Positions 47,880 through 58,431 of a stretch of DNA of 64,000 nucleotides are shown here, in pieces (the stretch's first letter is position 1; each line of letters starts with the position of its first letter). Below the pieces are notes generated by a model. It worked only from the letters and a program-made list of their open reading frames with translations. It had not been told where the DNA came from and did no database searches. The stretch is taken from contig AYMW01000001.1 in assembly GCA_000496475.1 (NCBI GenBank), positions 533,018 through 597,017 on the forward strand. The letters run 5' to 3'. A program made the position numbers and the translations under genes. The DNA is from Betaproteobacteria bacterium MOLA814. Lineage in GTDB: Bacteria > Pseudomonadota > Gammaproteobacteria > Burkholderiales > Burkholderiaceae_C.

Positions 47880-49664
47880 ATGACCGACACCTCTACCCGT
47901 GGTGATGGCGATGCAGACGGCGAGGGCCGCAACCTCAACGACCACCCAGACAACACCGTACCCAACAGCGCAAGTGAGGCTGCACGTCAACATGCATATG
48001 GCCAGCAGCCCTTTGTAGGTGAGCAATACGCATGGTCTCATTGGCGGCTACCGCGCTGGTCGTTTCGACCGCGTTTGTTGCAACACCTGCCCACTTACAC
48101 GCGCTCACATGCACTGAAAGACATTGGCGCAGGCATCACCGTTGGCGTGGTGGCGCTCCCGCTGGCCATGGCATTTGCCATTGCCAGCGGCTTAAGCCCA
48201 GAAGCGGGCTTATGGACGGCCATTATTGGCGGCTTGTTGGTTGCAGCCTTGGGCGGCTCGTCGGTTCAAGTGGGCGGGCCAGCTGGCGCGTTCATTGTGA
48301 TTGTGTACGGCATTGTGGAGCAACACGGCTTGGGCGCGTTGCTGGTGAGCACGTCGTGCGCCGGTGTGCTGCTGTTTGTGATGGGGTGGTTGCGCTTGTG
48401 CAGCTTGGTGCGCTATGTGCCCATCAGCGTGGTGATTGGCTTTACCAACGGCATTGCGGTGCTCATTGCCGTGTCGCAGCTGCGCGACTGGCTTGGGCTA
48501 GACATTGACAACATGCCCGGCGACTTCTTTGCTCAAATGCTGGTGCTCGCTAACAGCTGGCACAGCTTCAACCCATATGCATTTGGCTTGGCCACGCTGT
48601 GCACAACAGGCTTGTTGCTGTGGCCAACATGGTGGGCCACTTGGGGCACAAGGCTGACACAGTTGCAACGCGTCACACACATACCTGGTGCGACACGCGG
48701 CTTGTACATCAGGTCTCGCTTGCCTGGTCCCATCGTGGCGTTGGTCAGCCTGACTGTGTTGGCTTATGTCTTTAAGCTGCCAGTTGAAACCATTGGTCAG
48801 CGCTTTGGCAGCATATCGGCGCAACTGCCAACGTTTGAGCTGCCAGCGTTTTCTTGGAGCAGCGTCAAGCAGTTGGTGCTCCCCACAATCACCATCGCGT
48901 TGTTGGGCGCAGTGGAGTCTTTGCTCTGCGCGCGCGTGGCAGACCAACTGATAGAGTTGCCCAAACACGACCCCAATCAAGAACTCATGGCGCAGGGTAT
49001 GGCCAACTTCACCGTGCCATTTTTTGGTGGTATGCCTGTCACTGGCACGATTGCCAGAACCGTTACCAACATACGAGCAGGCGCGGTCTCGCCGGTCTCA
49101 GGCATTGTCCATTCGCTGACGCTGTGCGCCATTGTGTTGGTCGCGGCGCCGCTGGCGCAGCACATACCGCTGGCAGTGCTGGCCGGTATTTTGTTGTACG
49201 TGGCGTGGAACATGGGTGAGTGGCGTGAGTTTGTGCGGCTCAAGCACTACAGTGCACATTACAGACTGATGCTTCTGTCCACGTTCTTTGTGACCATTGT
49301 GTTTGACCTCACGCTGGCGGTGCAGCTTGGTTTGGTCTTGGCGTTTGTGCTGTTTATCAAGCGGCAAAGCGACATCTTTCAAGTGCGTATAACGCCCGCT
49401 TCTGACAAGCGACTTGATGTGCATGTGTACGGAAGTTTGTTTTTTGGCGCAGTGGGCAAGCTAGACGCGTTGGGCGACTGGGCTAGGCAGTGCCCGCCTG
49501 GCAGCGAGGTACACATCAACACGCAACGCATGATTGCGCTAGACACCACAGGTCTAGACAACCTCAAAGACATTGCCAACACACTGCATAAAATTCGGCG
49601 ACATTGCACCTGCATTTGCTGCAAGCACAGCCCTTATCGCTGCTGCAACGCAGTGGCTTTTTAA
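47880..49664 (+). CDS. SulP family anion transporter, C-terminus frameshifted
   Basis: The 594-residue protein has the SulP core with about 10-12 membrane segments from residue 75 to 465 (ITVGVVALPLAMAFAIASGL, SSVQVGGPAGAFIVIVYGIV, GMPVTGTIARTVTNIRAG), followed by a STAS domain from about 500 (LDVHVYGSLFFGAVGKLD, IALDTTGLDNLKDIANTLH). SulP proteins carry sulfate, bicarbonate or dicarboxylates. After about residue 571 the reading frame leaves the STAS sequence and produces a Cys-rich tail (HCTCICCKHSPYRCC). The expected continuation is present in another frame (49604-49696). It is either a natural frameshift or a base error. Confidence 0.85.
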   Translation: MTDTSTRGDGDADGEGRNLNDHPDNTVPNSASEAARQHAYGQQPFVGEQYAWSHWRLPRWSFRPRLLQHLPTYTRSHALKDIGAGITVGVVALPLAMAFAIASGLSPEAGLWTAIIGGLLVAALGGSSVQVGGPAGAFIVIVYGIVEQHGLGALLVSTSCAGVLLFVMGWLRLCSLVRYVPISVVIGFTNGIAVLIAVSQLRDWLGLDIDNMPGDFFAQMLVLANSWHSFNPYAFGLATLCTTGLLLWPTWWATWGTRLTQLQRVTHIPGATRGLYIRSRLPGPIVALVSLTVLAYVFKLPVETIGQRFGSISAQLPTFELPAFSWSSVKQLVLPTITIALLGAVESLLCARVADQLIELPKHDPNQELMAQGMANFTVPFFGGMPVTGTIARTVTNIRAGAVSPVSGIVHSLTLCAIVLVAAPLAQHIPLAVLAGILLYVAWNMGEWREFVRLKHYSAHYRLMLLSTFFVTIVFDLTLAVQLGLVLAFVLFIKRQSDIFQVRITPASDKRLDVHVYGSLFFGAVGKLDALGDWARQCPPGSEVHINTQRMIALDTTGLDNLKDIANTLHKIRRHCTCICCKHSPYRCCNAVAF

Positions 49665-49696
49665 AGCTGTTGGCGAGCTTCGACGCAGAAACTTAA
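49604..49696 (+). other. Out-of-frame end of the SulP STAS domain
   Basis: Read from 49604, this segment encodes LHLHLLQAQPLSLLQRSGFL followed by KLLASFDAET and a TAA. That is the amphipathic helix and end expected of a STAS domain. It is shifted with respect to the preceding 571 codons, consistent with loss of one base (or gain of two) between about 49590 and 49604. Confidence 0.7.
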
Positions 49697-49724
49697 CGCA
49701 TCAATGCGTAGGCCGATGTGTGCG

Positions 49725-50141
49725 TTATTGGTTGCGCATATGGTCTGCCGTTTGAAAAAACGACTGTTCCAAGCGCTTGCGAAGCACTTGCGGCACATCG
49801 GTATCCACCATAGCCTGCGTCATACAAGCCACCCATTGGTCGCGCTCTTGTATGCCAATAGAAAATGGCAAATGGCGCGCACGCAACATGGGGTGGCCAA
49901 ACTTTTCAGCGTAGTAATTGGGCCCACCCAACCAGCCACACAAAAAGTAAAACAAACGCTCGCGCGCGTTGTCCAGGCTGTCGCCGTGTGAAGAGCGCAA
50001 GGCCGTGTAGCCAGGCTCCAGATCCATGAGGTCATAAAACCGATTGACCATGTCTTTCACCTTGGTCTCACCCCCCATCCACTCAAACGGCGTGACGGGT
50101 TGACCTTGGACATTCTTTGGGGGCTGCTCTTGTATATTCAT
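49725..50141 (-). CDS. Group II truncated haemoglobin
   Basis: The 138-residue haem protein has the group II (trHbO) pattern: TPFEWMGGETKVKDMVNRFY with Tyr in the B helix, then FLCGWLGGPNYYAEKFGHPM with the proximal His region, RARHLPFSIG, and the G8 Trp in ERDQWVACM. Such globins bind oxygen or NO and interact with the respiratory chain or oxidative stress defence. The upstream gene on the minus strand is the large permease, 66 bases away; a functional connection is not evident. Confidence 0.92.
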   Translation of the reverse strand: MNIQEQPPKNVQGQPVTPFEWMGGETKVKDMVNRFYDLMDLEPGYTALRSSHGDSLDNARERLFYFLCGWLGGPNYYAEKFGHPMLRARHLPFSIGIQERDQWVACMTQAMVDTDVPQVLRKRLEQSFFQTADHMRNQ

Positions 50142-50207
50142 AGTGCTTGTATTGTGCTTGGGCTTGACAGCAGGCGACGATCAAGCATTCAGACTTAACA
50201 AGGTGGG

Positions 50208-52829
50208 TTACTCCAAGCGCTGACGCAAGGTTTGCCACGCCGGGGTGTTGAGCACTTCACGCAACCCCCACCAACCTGCCAACAATGCCAAACCAGCACC
50301 GCACAGGGCGCCCACCACAGGCACCCACAACGGTGGGTACCAATTGAACTCAAACACCTGCTTGGCCAATACCCAGCCCAACACCATGGCAGCGCTACTG
50401 GCCATGGCACCCGCCAACAAGCCCACACCGGCCAACTCGGCACGCTGCACTTGGCGCAGCAATGCAGAGCGTGCACCCACAGCCCTAAGGATGGCGTACT
50501 CGCGGGCACGCTCTGCACGGGTGTGGGTGATGGCCGCAAACAACACCACCAAGCCAGCCACAACGCTGAAGCCAAACAAAAACTCAATGGCGCGAATAAC
50601 TTGGTCCAAAATGCGCTGCACCTGTGCCAATGTGGTGGCCGTGTTGATGTTGGTCACGTTGGGAAAGTTGCGCACCAATTGGTTGTCAAACGAGCGCACT
50701 ATGCCATCAGGCCCGACCGCGCTGGTCTCGGGCGCTCTGAATGCGCTGATGTAGGTGATGGGCATATCGGGCATCTCAGCTACAGGGAACAGGGCGAAGA
50801 AATTCACCCGCATACTGGCCCAGTCCACGCGGCGCAAGTCGCTAATGCGGGCACTCACCACGTCACCAGCCACATCAAAACCCATTGTGTCACCCACCTT
50901 CAGGCCTAGGTCATTGGCCAAGCCTTCTTCCACACTGATGGTGCCGGCCTCGCCGGCTGTCCAGTCACCGTCAACAATGACGTTTTTCAAAGGCAACTCG
51001 GCGCTGTGCGACAAATTGAACTCGCGCTGCACCAAACGCTGCGCGCGTGGGTCTTCGTAAGCATCGCTGCGCACGGCCTCACCATTGATGCTCACCAAAC
51101 GCCCCCTGAACATGGGGTACCAGTCGTAATCCGTCACACCAGCTTGGCGCAATTGATCTTGAAAAGCTTGCGCTTGGTCAGGCTGAATGTTGATAACAAA
51201 CCGCGTGGGCGCATCAGCTGGCGTGGCATCGCGCCAGCTGGCTATCAGGTCTGTACGCAACAAGACCAACAGTGCCAGCGCCAACAAGCCCACGGCCAAC
51301 GAGCTGACCTGCACCACGGCCAAACCAGGGCGTGCCACCAACTGGCGCGTCGCCAAAATAAGCCACCTTGGGGCGGTGTCTTCACGCACGCTGAAGCGCA
51401 GCGCTCTGAGCGCCATCCAACTCACACCAGCAAACAACACAATAGAAATGGCAAAGCCACCCACCGCAGCGGCGCCCATCACAAGGTCACGGCTCACCAC
51501 CAGCAGCAAGGCACAAAAGCCCAACAAACCTGCAGCCCACACCCACACCGAGGCAGGGCGTAAATCGCCAGTCTCGCGGCGCATCACACGCAGAGGCGGC
51601 ACTTTTGAAAGCTGCAATATGGGCGCCACACCAAAGGCTGTCATCAAACTCAAACCCACGCCAAGGCCGGTCACCACTGGCCACAACGAGGCGGCGGGCA
51701 GCTCGGTTTTAACCAGCTCAGCCAGCAACCAAACGAACACCCAGTGCACGCCCCAACCCAAGACCACACCAAGCAACGCGGCCAACAGCCCCACGGCGTA
51801 AAACTCCACCATAAAACTGCGTGCGATGGTGCGCTGCGACAAACCCAACACGCGCAACATGGCGCAGGTGTCCAGCTGGCTGGCCGCAAAGCCGCGCGCC
51901 CCAATGGCCACAGCCACGGCACACAGCAAGGCCGTCAGCATGGCCACCAAGTTCAAAAACTTTTCTGCCCGAGCCAAGGTTTGGGTGGTCTCTGGACGAC
52001 CCTCTTCCAAACTGTCTAGCCGCAAACCTCTGGCAGCCATATCGGCGGGTGCTTCGCCATCACTAGATTTGTCAATCAAAGCTTGCACGCTGTCGGTGAA
52101 TTGGCGCACCGCGTCAGCGTCACCTGCTACAGAAAAACTATAATTTACTCGGCTTGCTGGCTGCACCAAGCCGGTGGCTTCAATGTCTTGCGCATTGATC
52201 ATCAAGCGCGGCGAAAAACTCATAAAGCCACCGCCCCTGTCTGACTCCAGCGTGATGACTTGCGTCATTTTCAGCTCAGTGGTGCCCAACAAGATGGAGT
52301 CGCCAACTGTGATATTTAGAGACTCCAGCAGCGAAGCATCCGCCCACGCTTGACCAACAGGTGGACCGCCTGAAACAGACCTGTCTGTGCTTAACAACGC
52401 TTCAGTTGTGCCGTCGGCCACTCGCAAATTGCCGCGCAGTGGGTAGCGTTGGTCGGTGGTTTTGAGTGACACCAGCCTGGCCTCACCGCCAAAAGCATCC
52501 GGCGCACGCGCCATGGTGGGAAACCGAATAGACGTGCTGGTGGCTAGCCCACTGGCCACAGCCAAATCCAATATGGCTTGTGGCGGCTGTTCATCGCTGC
52601 GCACCACCGCATCGCCGCCCAACAAGGCACCCGCATCACGCGCCAAGCCACCTTGCAAACGGTCGGCAAAAAAACCCACTGCTGTCAGCGCAGCCACCGC
52701 CAAAGCTACCGCCACCACCATCAACCGCCACCGCCCCGCACGCCAGTTGCGCGAGCCGTTGTGCCACGCCATGGTCCATATAGACACAGGTGATGTTGTG
52801 GGCGGAGGTTGTGGCGTCGTAACTGTCAT
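50208..52829 (-). CDS. FtsX-type ABC transporter permease (YbbP-like)
   Basis: The 873-residue protein has a membrane segment near 30-55, large periplasmic domains and about ten membrane segments in total, with two FtsX domains (around 280-400 and 750-860; AREYAILRAVGARSALLRQV is the typical cytoplasmic loop). The overall plan matches YbbP/LolE-like MacB-superfamily permeases. The usual ATP-binding subunit (YbbA) is not adjacent in this window on either side. Its role, perhaps export or extraction of lipids or hydrophobic compounds, is unproven. Confidence 0.87.
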   Translation of the reverse strand: MTVTTPQPPPTTSPVSIWTMAWHNGSRNWRAGRWRLMVVAVALAVAALTAVGFFADRLQGGLARDAGALLGGDAVVRSDEQPPQAILDLAVASGLATSTSIRFPTMARAPDAFGGEARLVSLKTTDQRYPLRGNLRVADGTTEALLSTDRSVSGGPPVGQAWADASLLESLNITVGDSILLGTTELKMTQVITLESDRGGGFMSFSPRLMINAQDIEATGLVQPASRVNYSFSVAGDADAVRQFTDSVQALIDKSSDGEAPADMAARGLRLDSLEEGRPETTQTLARAEKFLNLVAMLTALLCAVAVAIGARGFAASQLDTCAMLRVLGLSQRTIARSFMVEFYAVGLLAALLGVVLGWGVHWVFVWLLAELVKTELPAASLWPVVTGLGVGLSLMTAFGVAPILQLSKVPPLRVMRRETGDLRPASVWVWAAGLLGFCALLLVVSRDLVMGAAAVGGFAISIVLFAGVSWMALRALRFSVREDTAPRWLILATRQLVARPGLAVVQVSSLAVGLLALALLVLLRTDLIASWRDATPADAPTRFVINIQPDQAQAFQDQLRQAGVTDYDWYPMFRGRLVSINGEAVRSDAYEDPRAQRLVQREFNLSHSAELPLKNVIVDGDWTAGEAGTISVEEGLANDLGLKVGDTMGFDVAGDVVSARISDLRRVDWASMRVNFFALFPVAEMPDMPITYISAFRAPETSAVGPDGIVRSFDNQLVRNFPNVTNINTATTLAQVQRILDQVIRAIEFLFGFSVVAGLVVLFAAITHTRAERAREYAILRAVGARSALLRQVQRAELAGVGLLAGAMASSAAMVLGWVLAKQVFEFNWYPPLWVPVVGALCGAGLALLAGWWGLREVLNTPAWQTLRQRLE

Positions 52830-53012
52830 AGCTTTAAGCGTATCTCAAATGGCAAGCCCTCAGACTGTCTGTGGGTGCACGTTCGGCGCAACCGTACCGC
52901 AATACAGACTGTGGACGCTGGTGTGATGCTTGGTTTCCCTGTTGCGAATCCATCGATTTAGCGGCCTACAATGCGTGCAAACCTCCTTGTTTAATGCTCC
53001 ACCACGGTGTTT

Positions 53013-54416
53013 ATGAACCCAAGCTTCAAGCTCACGCTGCCAGACACTGTTGAACGTGTGGAATGCGTATTGGCTGACTTCACATCGATGGCCAGAGGTA
53101 AAACTGTGGGCGTCGCGGATTTTCAATCTATGCAGGGCTGCCGCATGTCTAGTGCGGTGCTGGGCGTGACGCTCACCACAGGGGTACCCAGCGATGTGAT
53201 GGGCCCAATAGTGCCTACCAACTTCACAGACTTGCACATGGTGGCCGACATGAGCACGTGCACGCTGCGCCCAGGCCGCCCGCAAGAGGCCACGGTTATT
53301 TGCGACAGCATGGGCGTCCTGCATACGGCAGCCAACGGTGAGCACATTGCGGCAACCGACCTGTCACCCCGCAGCGCTTTAAAACAGGTGCTGACCAGGC
53401 TTGATACCATGGGGCTGCAAGCCACGGTAGCGCCAGAGTTGGAGTTTTTTTTACTCAGCCGCAATACAGGCGACAACAGCATCCACAGCGCAACCACCCA
53501 TCCAGTCGTAGCCGCTAGCCCTTGGCCTGGCGCGCCTGTTGGCGAGGTCTTTACCGAGTGCAACAGCGTGGAGCGCTGCGCTGGGTTTGATGCGTTTTTT
53601 GACGATTTGTACGCTGGGTGCAACACGCTTGGCATACCCGCCACAGGCCATGCACACGAGGCGTCGTTTAGCCAGTTTGAACTGAATTTTGCGCCCGGCC
53701 CCGTGTTGGCACAGGCCGATGCGGTGTTCCGCTGCAAGCGCCTGGTGCGCGAGGTGGCAGCCCAACACGGCTTTATAGGTAGCTTTGCGCCCAAACCCAT
53801 TGACGACGATCCCGGCTGCGGCATGCATTGGCACATCAGCTTGCAACACACCGATGGCCGAGCTTGGCCACATGTGTTTGCCAATGAGCAAGGTGACAGC
53901 GCACCTGAGCTGCAACACTTCATAGCTGGCATGCAACGGCAAACGCACAGTGCCATGGCTATTTTTGCGCCTTACGACATGTCGTATGAGCGCATCAACC
54001 ACAGCGATGCCAACCCCACGCATGCCACTGTCGGCGAAGAAGACCGAGGTGTGGCCTTGCGCGTGCCACTGAGCAGCGCGGCGGCTAGGCGCGTAGAAAA
54101 CCGCTTACCTGGTGGCGACAGCAACCCCTACCTCACGCTGGCGGCCATGTTGGGCTCTGGCATAGACGGCCTAGAAGAGGGCCAGCAACACAACCTGCAC
54201 GTCATACCCAACGACCACACAGAAGCGCTGCGCCTACCCAGCAACTTGCCGCAAGCGCTGGATGCGCTGCGTGCCAGCGCCGACATGCGCCGCCACTTGG
54301 GCTCGCACTTGGTAGATGCGTATGTGGGCATCAAGCGCCACGAACATGCGGAGCGCGCCGCTCTGGCCAACCCGCGCCTAGAGTGGGACTTTAGGCACTT
54401 ATTGCATTTGGCTTAA
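53013..54416 (+). CDS. Glutamine synthetase family ligase (PuuA-like)
   Basis: The protein has about 467 residues from the ATG at 53013 (a GTG at 53007 is also open). The glutamine synthetase fold is shown by the beta-grasp N-terminus (VECVLADFTSMARGKTVGVA), ELEFFLL for metal binding, GCGMHWHISLQ and the ATP/glutamate region VENRLPGGDSNPYLTLAAML. It is not a housekeeping GlnA: no adenylylation-loop or GlnA-type signature sequence is apparent by eye. Such homologues ligate glutamate to amines, for example gamma-glutamylputrescine synthetase PuuA. No puu genes are adjacent, so the amine substrate is open. Confidence 0.87.
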   Translation: MNPSFKLTLPDTVERVECVLADFTSMARGKTVGVADFQSMQGCRMSSAVLGVTLTTGVPSDVMGPIVPTNFTDLHMVADMSTCTLRPGRPQEATVICDSMGVLHTAANGEHIAATDLSPRSALKQVLTRLDTMGLQATVAPELEFFLLSRNTGDNSIHSATTHPVVAASPWPGAPVGEVFTECNSVERCAGFDAFFDDLYAGCNTLGIPATGHAHEASFSQFELNFAPGPVLAQADAVFRCKRLVREVAAQHGFIGSFAPKPIDDDPGCGMHWHISLQHTDGRAWPHVFANEQGDSAPELQHFIAGMQRQTHSAMAIFAPYDMSYERINHSDANPTHATVGEEDRGVALRVPLSSAAARRVENRLPGGDSNPYLTLAAMLGSGIDGLEEGQQHNLHVIPNDHTEALRLPSNLPQALDALRASADMRRHLGSHLVDAYVGIKRHEHAERAALANPRLEWDFRHLLHLA

Positions 54417-54419
54417 AGC

Positions 54420-54436
54420 AAGCCTGAACAAGGCTT
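54420..54436. terminator. Weak hairpin between convergent genes
   Basis: AAGCCT (54420-54425) and AGGCTT (54431-54436) form a six-pair stem with a five-base loop between the convergent glutamine-synthetase-like gene and upp. There is no T run on either side, so termination is possible but weakly supported. Confidence 0.35.
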
Positions 54437-54444
54437 ACAAAGTC

Positions 54445-55077
54445 TTATTTGGTACCAAAAATACGGTCGCCCGCATCGCCCAATCCCGGCAAAATGTAGC
54501 CGTGCTCATTCAAGCAACGGTCAATTGCGGGCGTGAACACTGGCACATCGGGGTGCTGGTCGTGAAAGGTTGTGAGGCCCTCTGGGCAACACACCAAACA
54601 CACAAACACTATAGAGCGTGGTTTGCATTGTTTGATACGCGCCACCGCAGCGGCCGCTGAGTTGCCAGTGGCCAACATGGGGTCCAGCACAATCACATCG
54701 CGCTCGGCCATGTCGTGCGGCATTTTGAAGTAATACTCTACGGGCTCTAGCGTGGCGGGGTCGCGGTACAACCCCACGTGGCCCACGCGCGCACCAGGTA
54801 TGACGCTCAACATGCCGTCCAAAAAACCATTACCGGCTCGCAAAATAGACGCCAGCACAATTTTTTTGCCATCAATCACTTGCGCTTGCATGGTTTCCAG
54901 CGGCGTTTCAATTTCGATGGTGTGCGTGGGCATATCTCGCGTCACCTCGTAGGCCAGCAAGGCACTCAGCTCTTGCACCAACTCCCTGAAACTCTTGGTC
55001 GACGTATCCTTACGGCGCATCAAGGTGAGTTTGTGCTGAACCAGCGGGTGGGTGATGACGTGTACTGTGCGGCTCAT
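54445..55077 (-). CDS. upp: Uracil phosphoribosyltransferase
   Basis: Upp salvages uracil to UMP with PRPP. The 210-residue protein starts [20 protein letters not shown] (from the ATG at 55077; a longer frame from 55164 adds an unrelated lead). The PRPP loop is in [20 protein letters not shown] and the uracil loop in [17 protein letters not shown]. Both are characteristic. No uraA permease is adjacent. The next gene upstream on the same strand is apbC, 37 bases away. Confidence 0.96.
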   Translation of the reverse strand: MSRTVHVITHPLVQHKLTLMRRKDTSTKSFRELVQELSALLAYEVTRDMPTHTIEIETPLETMQAQVIDGKKIVLASILRAGNGFLDGMLSVIPGARVGHVGLYRDPATLEPVEYYFKMPHDMAERDVIVLDPMLATGNSAAAAVARIKQCKPRSIVFVCLVCCPEGLTTFHDQHPDVPVFTPAIDRCLNEHGYILPGLGDAGDRIFGTK

Positions 55078-55114
55078 ACGCTTAACCTTCCAAAAACAAA
55101 TAGTGAGACGTAGT

Positions 55115-56206
55115 TTAAGTGGCGCTAGACACTTTGATACTTGGAAACTTGCCGCTGTAATCACGCGACTTGAGCGCCACTTGCGCCGCCACTCTCAACG
55201 CCACACCACGGTACAGGTGAGATATTTCGCTGTTGGGGTCTAAGGCCACTGTGGGGGTGCCAGAGTCGGCTTGCTCTCGGATGCCACGGTTCAGTGGCAG
55301 CGCGCCCAAATAGTTCAAACCCATGTCTGCGGCCATCACTTGCCCACCATCTTCGCCAAATATGTGCTCCATATGGCCGCAGTTGGGACAGCAGTAAACC
55401 GCCATGTTTTCAACCAAGCCCAAAATAGGCACGCTGACCTTCTCGAACATGCGAACGCCTTTGCGCGCATCAATCAGGGCAATGTCTTGCGGCGTGGTAA
55501 CCACCACAGCGCCGGTTAACGGCACGCGCTGGCTTAGCGACAGCTGAATGTCGCCAGTGCCGGGTGGCATGTCGATGATCAAATAATCCAAATCATCCCA
55601 TTTGGTTTGGCGCAGCAGTTGGTCCAGCGCTTGGGTGGCCATGGGGCCACGCCAAATGACGGCGTCGTCTGGGCGTACCAAAAAACCCATTGAAATCACT
55701 TGCAAGCCGTGGTTCACCATGGGCTTCATAAATTTGCCGTCCACCACCTCTGGCTTTCCTTTTAACCCCATCATGGTGGGCACACTGGGACCGTAAATAT
55801 CGGCGTCTAACACGCCTACACGCGCACCTTCGGCGCTCAGCGCCAATGCCATGTTCACCGCGGTGGTGGACTTGCCCACGCCGCCCTTGCCAGACGCCAC
55901 AGCAATGATGTTTTTTACACCCTCAATGCGTTGCGTGCCACCCTGAACGCTGTGTGTGGCAATGTCGGTTTTGATGGTGGTGTGCACCTCAAGGCCAGCA
56001 GCGTCGTTGGCCAATGCCGCCTTGATGCGTTCACGCCACAGGTCGTGGGTACTGGCTGCTGGGTAGCTCAATACCAAGTCAAGCACCAGGGTAGCGCCGT
56101 CCATTCTGAGATTTTTAATGGCCTTGGACTGGCCTAACGTTTGGCCGGTGTAGTCGTCAATGAGCGCGTTTAGGGCCGCGGTGGCCGCATCTGTGGAAAA
56201 AGTCAT
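55115..56206 (-). CDS. apbC: Iron-sulfur cluster carrier protein Mrp/ApbC
   Basis: This P-loop ATPase carries and delivers 4Fe-4S clusters. The 363-residue protein has an N-terminal MIP18/DUF59 domain (about 1-85), the Walker A motif [19 protein letters not shown] near residues 104-122, a [13 protein letters not shown] segment and the cluster-binding CxxC within [18 protein letters not shown]. The ATG at 56206 is preferred to 56254. It is divergent from metG, a conserved neighbourhood in betaproteobacteria and others. Confidence 0.95.
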   Translation of the reverse strand: MTFSTDAATAALNALIDDYTGQTLGQSKAIKNLRMDGATLVLDLVLSYPAASTHDLWRERIKAALANDAAGLEVHTTIKTDIATHSVQGGTQRIEGVKNIIAVASGKGGVGKSTTAVNMALALSAEGARVGVLDADIYGPSVPTMMGLKGKPEVVDGKFMKPMVNHGLQVISMGFLVRPDDAVIWRGPMATQALDQLLRQTKWDDLDYLIIDMPPGTGDIQLSLSQRVPLTGAVVVTTPQDIALIDARKGVRMFEKVSVPILGLVENMAVYCCPNCGHMEHIFGEDGGQVMAADMGLNYLGALPLNRGIREQADSGTPTVALDPNSEISHLYRGVALRVAAQVALKSRDYSGKFPSIKVSSAT

Positions 56207-56334
56207 AGGTAGATTATCGACCTTGCAGCGAGACGCAGTTTGAGGCAGGGGCATCGCCCAGCCGCTTCCCTCTTAAAATAGACAGTTAGCTGTTGATTCA
56301 GCCCTTTGCCCACTCATGCTACGAAAACCTATTT

Positions 56335-58398
56335 ATGTCTAAGCGCCGATTGTTTGTGACCACCGCCCTGCCCTATGCCAATGGCAATTTCCATATTGGG
56401 CACATCATGGAGTACATACAGGCTGATATTTGGGTTAGGTTTCAGCGCATGCAGGGCAACGAGGTCCATTTTGTATGCGCCGACGATGCCCACGGCGCCC
56501 CCATCATGATCGCAGCTGAAAAAGCGGGCAAAACGCCGCAGCAGTTTGTGGCCGACATTGCCTCTGGGCGCAAGCCTTACTTAGACGGCTTTCACATCGC
56601 GTTTGACAACTGGCACAACACAGACGCCCCAGAAAACCACGAGTTGGCGCAAGACATCTACCGAGACTTGCGCGACGCTGGCTTTATAGCCACCAAGACC
56701 ATTGAGCAGTTCTTCGACCCTGAAAAGAACATGTTTTTACCCGACCGGTTTATCAAAGGCGAGTGCCCTAAGTGCGGCGCCAAAGACCAGTACGGCGACA
56801 GCTGTGAGGTCTGCGGCTCTGTGTACGCGCCCACCGAGGTTAAAAACCCGTACTCAGCCTTGTCGGGTGCCACGCCGGTCATGAAGTCGTCTGAGCATTA
56901 CTTCTTCAAACTGTCTGACCCACGCGCGATTGCATTTTTAGAACAATGGACCGCTGACGCCGGCCGCTTGCAACCAGAGGTGCTGAACAAAATCAAGGAA
57001 TGGTTTGCCATTGACGAAGACGGCAACGGCGGCCTCAGCGACTGGGACATCAGCCGCGATGCGCCTTACTTTGGCATTGAAATTCCAGACGCACCTGGCA
57101 AGTACTTTTATGTATGGCTTGACGCACCCATAGGCTACTTGGCCTCACTCAAGAACCACTTCAGCAAAACTGGCGGCGACTTTGACGCTTTTATGGCCGA
57201 CCCAGCCACCGAGCAATACCACTTTATTGGCAAAGACATCACGTACTTCCACACGCTGTTTTGGCCAGCCATGTTGCACTTCAGCGGACGCAAAACACCC
57301 AACGCGGTGTTTGTCCACGGCTTCCTCACCGTCAGCGGTGAAAAAATGAGCAAGAGCCGAGGCACAGGCCTTGACCCCTTGAAATACTTGAACCTGGGCA
57401 TGAACCCACAGTGGCTGCGCTATTACATTGCCGCCAAGCTCAATGGGCGCAACGAAGACGTGGACTTCAACCCAGACGACTTCATGGCGCGCGTCAACAG
57501 CGACTTGGTGGGCAAGTACATCAACATTGCAAGCCGCAGCGCAGGCTTTTTAGCCAAACGCTTTGACGGCAAACTCAGCGCCTCTAGCGAGGACGGCGCA
57601 GCGCTTTTGGCCGCCATGCAAGCCGCGTTGAAGCCCGTGACGCAGCTGTACGAAGACCGCGACTATGCACGTGCCCTGCGCGACATCATGGCGCTGACTG
57701 ACAACGTCAACGCCTACGTAGAGGCCAACAAGCCTTGGGAGTTGGTCAAGCAAGTGGGCCAAGAAGACCGCTTGCAAGATGTGTGCAGCACGTGTATTCA
57801 AGCCTTCCGTTTGCTGACCTTGGCGCTCAAACCAGTGCTGCCACAGCTGGCAGAGCAGGTAGAGGCCTTCCTCAACTGCCCTCCCATGGTGTTTGCTGAC
57901 CTCCATACCCTGCTGCCAAACGGACACGCTATCGGTAGCTACCAACACTTGGTGCAGCGGGTGGACGTGAAGCAGCTAGACGCTTTGTTTGAAGTGCCTG
58001 AAATGGCCCAAGAAGTTGCACAAGCGCTGCCAGCGCCAGGTGGCGAAGACATGGCAGACACCATAACCATCGACGATTTTGCCAAAGTTGACTTGCGCGT
58101 TGCGTTGATTCAACACTGCGAAGCCGTTGAAGGCTCAACCAAACTGCTGCGCTTAACGCTAGATGTGGGCGAGGCCCAAACGCGCAATGTCTTCTCGGGC
58201 ATTGCCAGCGCTTACAAGCCAGAAGAATTGATTGGCCAATACACCTTGATGGTGGCCAACTTGGCGCCACGCAAAATGAAGTTTGGCATCAGCGAGGGCA
58301 TGGTGCTGGCTGGCAGCCACGCTGATGAAAAAGCCAATCCAGGCATTTACATCATGACGGCGTGGCCTGGAGCGACACCCGGCATGCGGGTGCGTTGA
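56335..58398 (+). CDS. metG: Methionyl-tRNA synthetase
   Basis: MetG charges tRNA-Met. The 687-residue protein has the HIGH-type motif in [15 protein letters not shown], a zinc knuckle with CPKC and CEVC (from about residue 144), the KMSKS loop at 337-341 and a C-terminal tRNA-binding/EMAP domain from about 580 ([20 protein letters not shown], ending [13 protein letters not shown]). I chose the ATG at 56335, giving [20 protein letters not shown]; the frame from 56293 adds an unrelated lead. TAAAAT near 56274 could be the -10 box. Confidence 0.97.
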   Translation: MSKRRLFVTTALPYANGNFHIGHIMEYIQADIWVRFQRMQGNEVHFVCADDAHGAPIMIAAEKAGKTPQQFVADIASGRKPYLDGFHIAFDNWHNTDAPENHELAQDIYRDLRDAGFIATKTIEQFFDPEKNMFLPDRFIKGECPKCGAKDQYGDSCEVCGSVYAPTEVKNPYSALSGATPVMKSSEHYFFKLSDPRAIAFLEQWTADAGRLQPEVLNKIKEWFAIDEDGNGGLSDWDISRDAPYFGIEIPDAPGKYFYVWLDAPIGYLASLKNHFSKTGGDFDAFMADPATEQYHFIGKDITYFHTLFWPAMLHFSGRKTPNAVFVHGFLTVSGEKMSKSRGTGLDPLKYLNLGMNPQWLRYYIAAKLNGRNEDVDFNPDDFMARVNSDLVGKYINIASRSAGFLAKRFDGKLSASSEDGAALLAAMQAALKPVTQLYEDRDYARALRDIMALTDNVNAYVEANKPWELVKQVGQEDRLQDVCSTCIQAFRLLTLALKPVLPQLAEQVEAFLNCPPMVFADLHTLLPNGHAIGSYQHLVQRVDVKQLDALFEVPEMAQEVAQALPAPGGEDMADTITIDDFAKVDLRVALIQHCEAVEGSTKLLRLTLDVGEAQTRNVFSGIASAYKPEELIGQYTLMVANLAPRKMKFGISEGMVLAGSHADEKANPGIYIMTAWPGATPGMRVR

Positions 58399-58431
58399 TG
58401 TCAAACGCTGGGCACAACAGCTGAAATAAAT

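Noticed and set aside
49602-49664. Cys-rich motif HCTCICCKHSPYRCC as a metal-binding tail of the SulP protein
   Set aside because: It is explained by a frameshift: the family-like STAS ending is present in another frame over the same bases.
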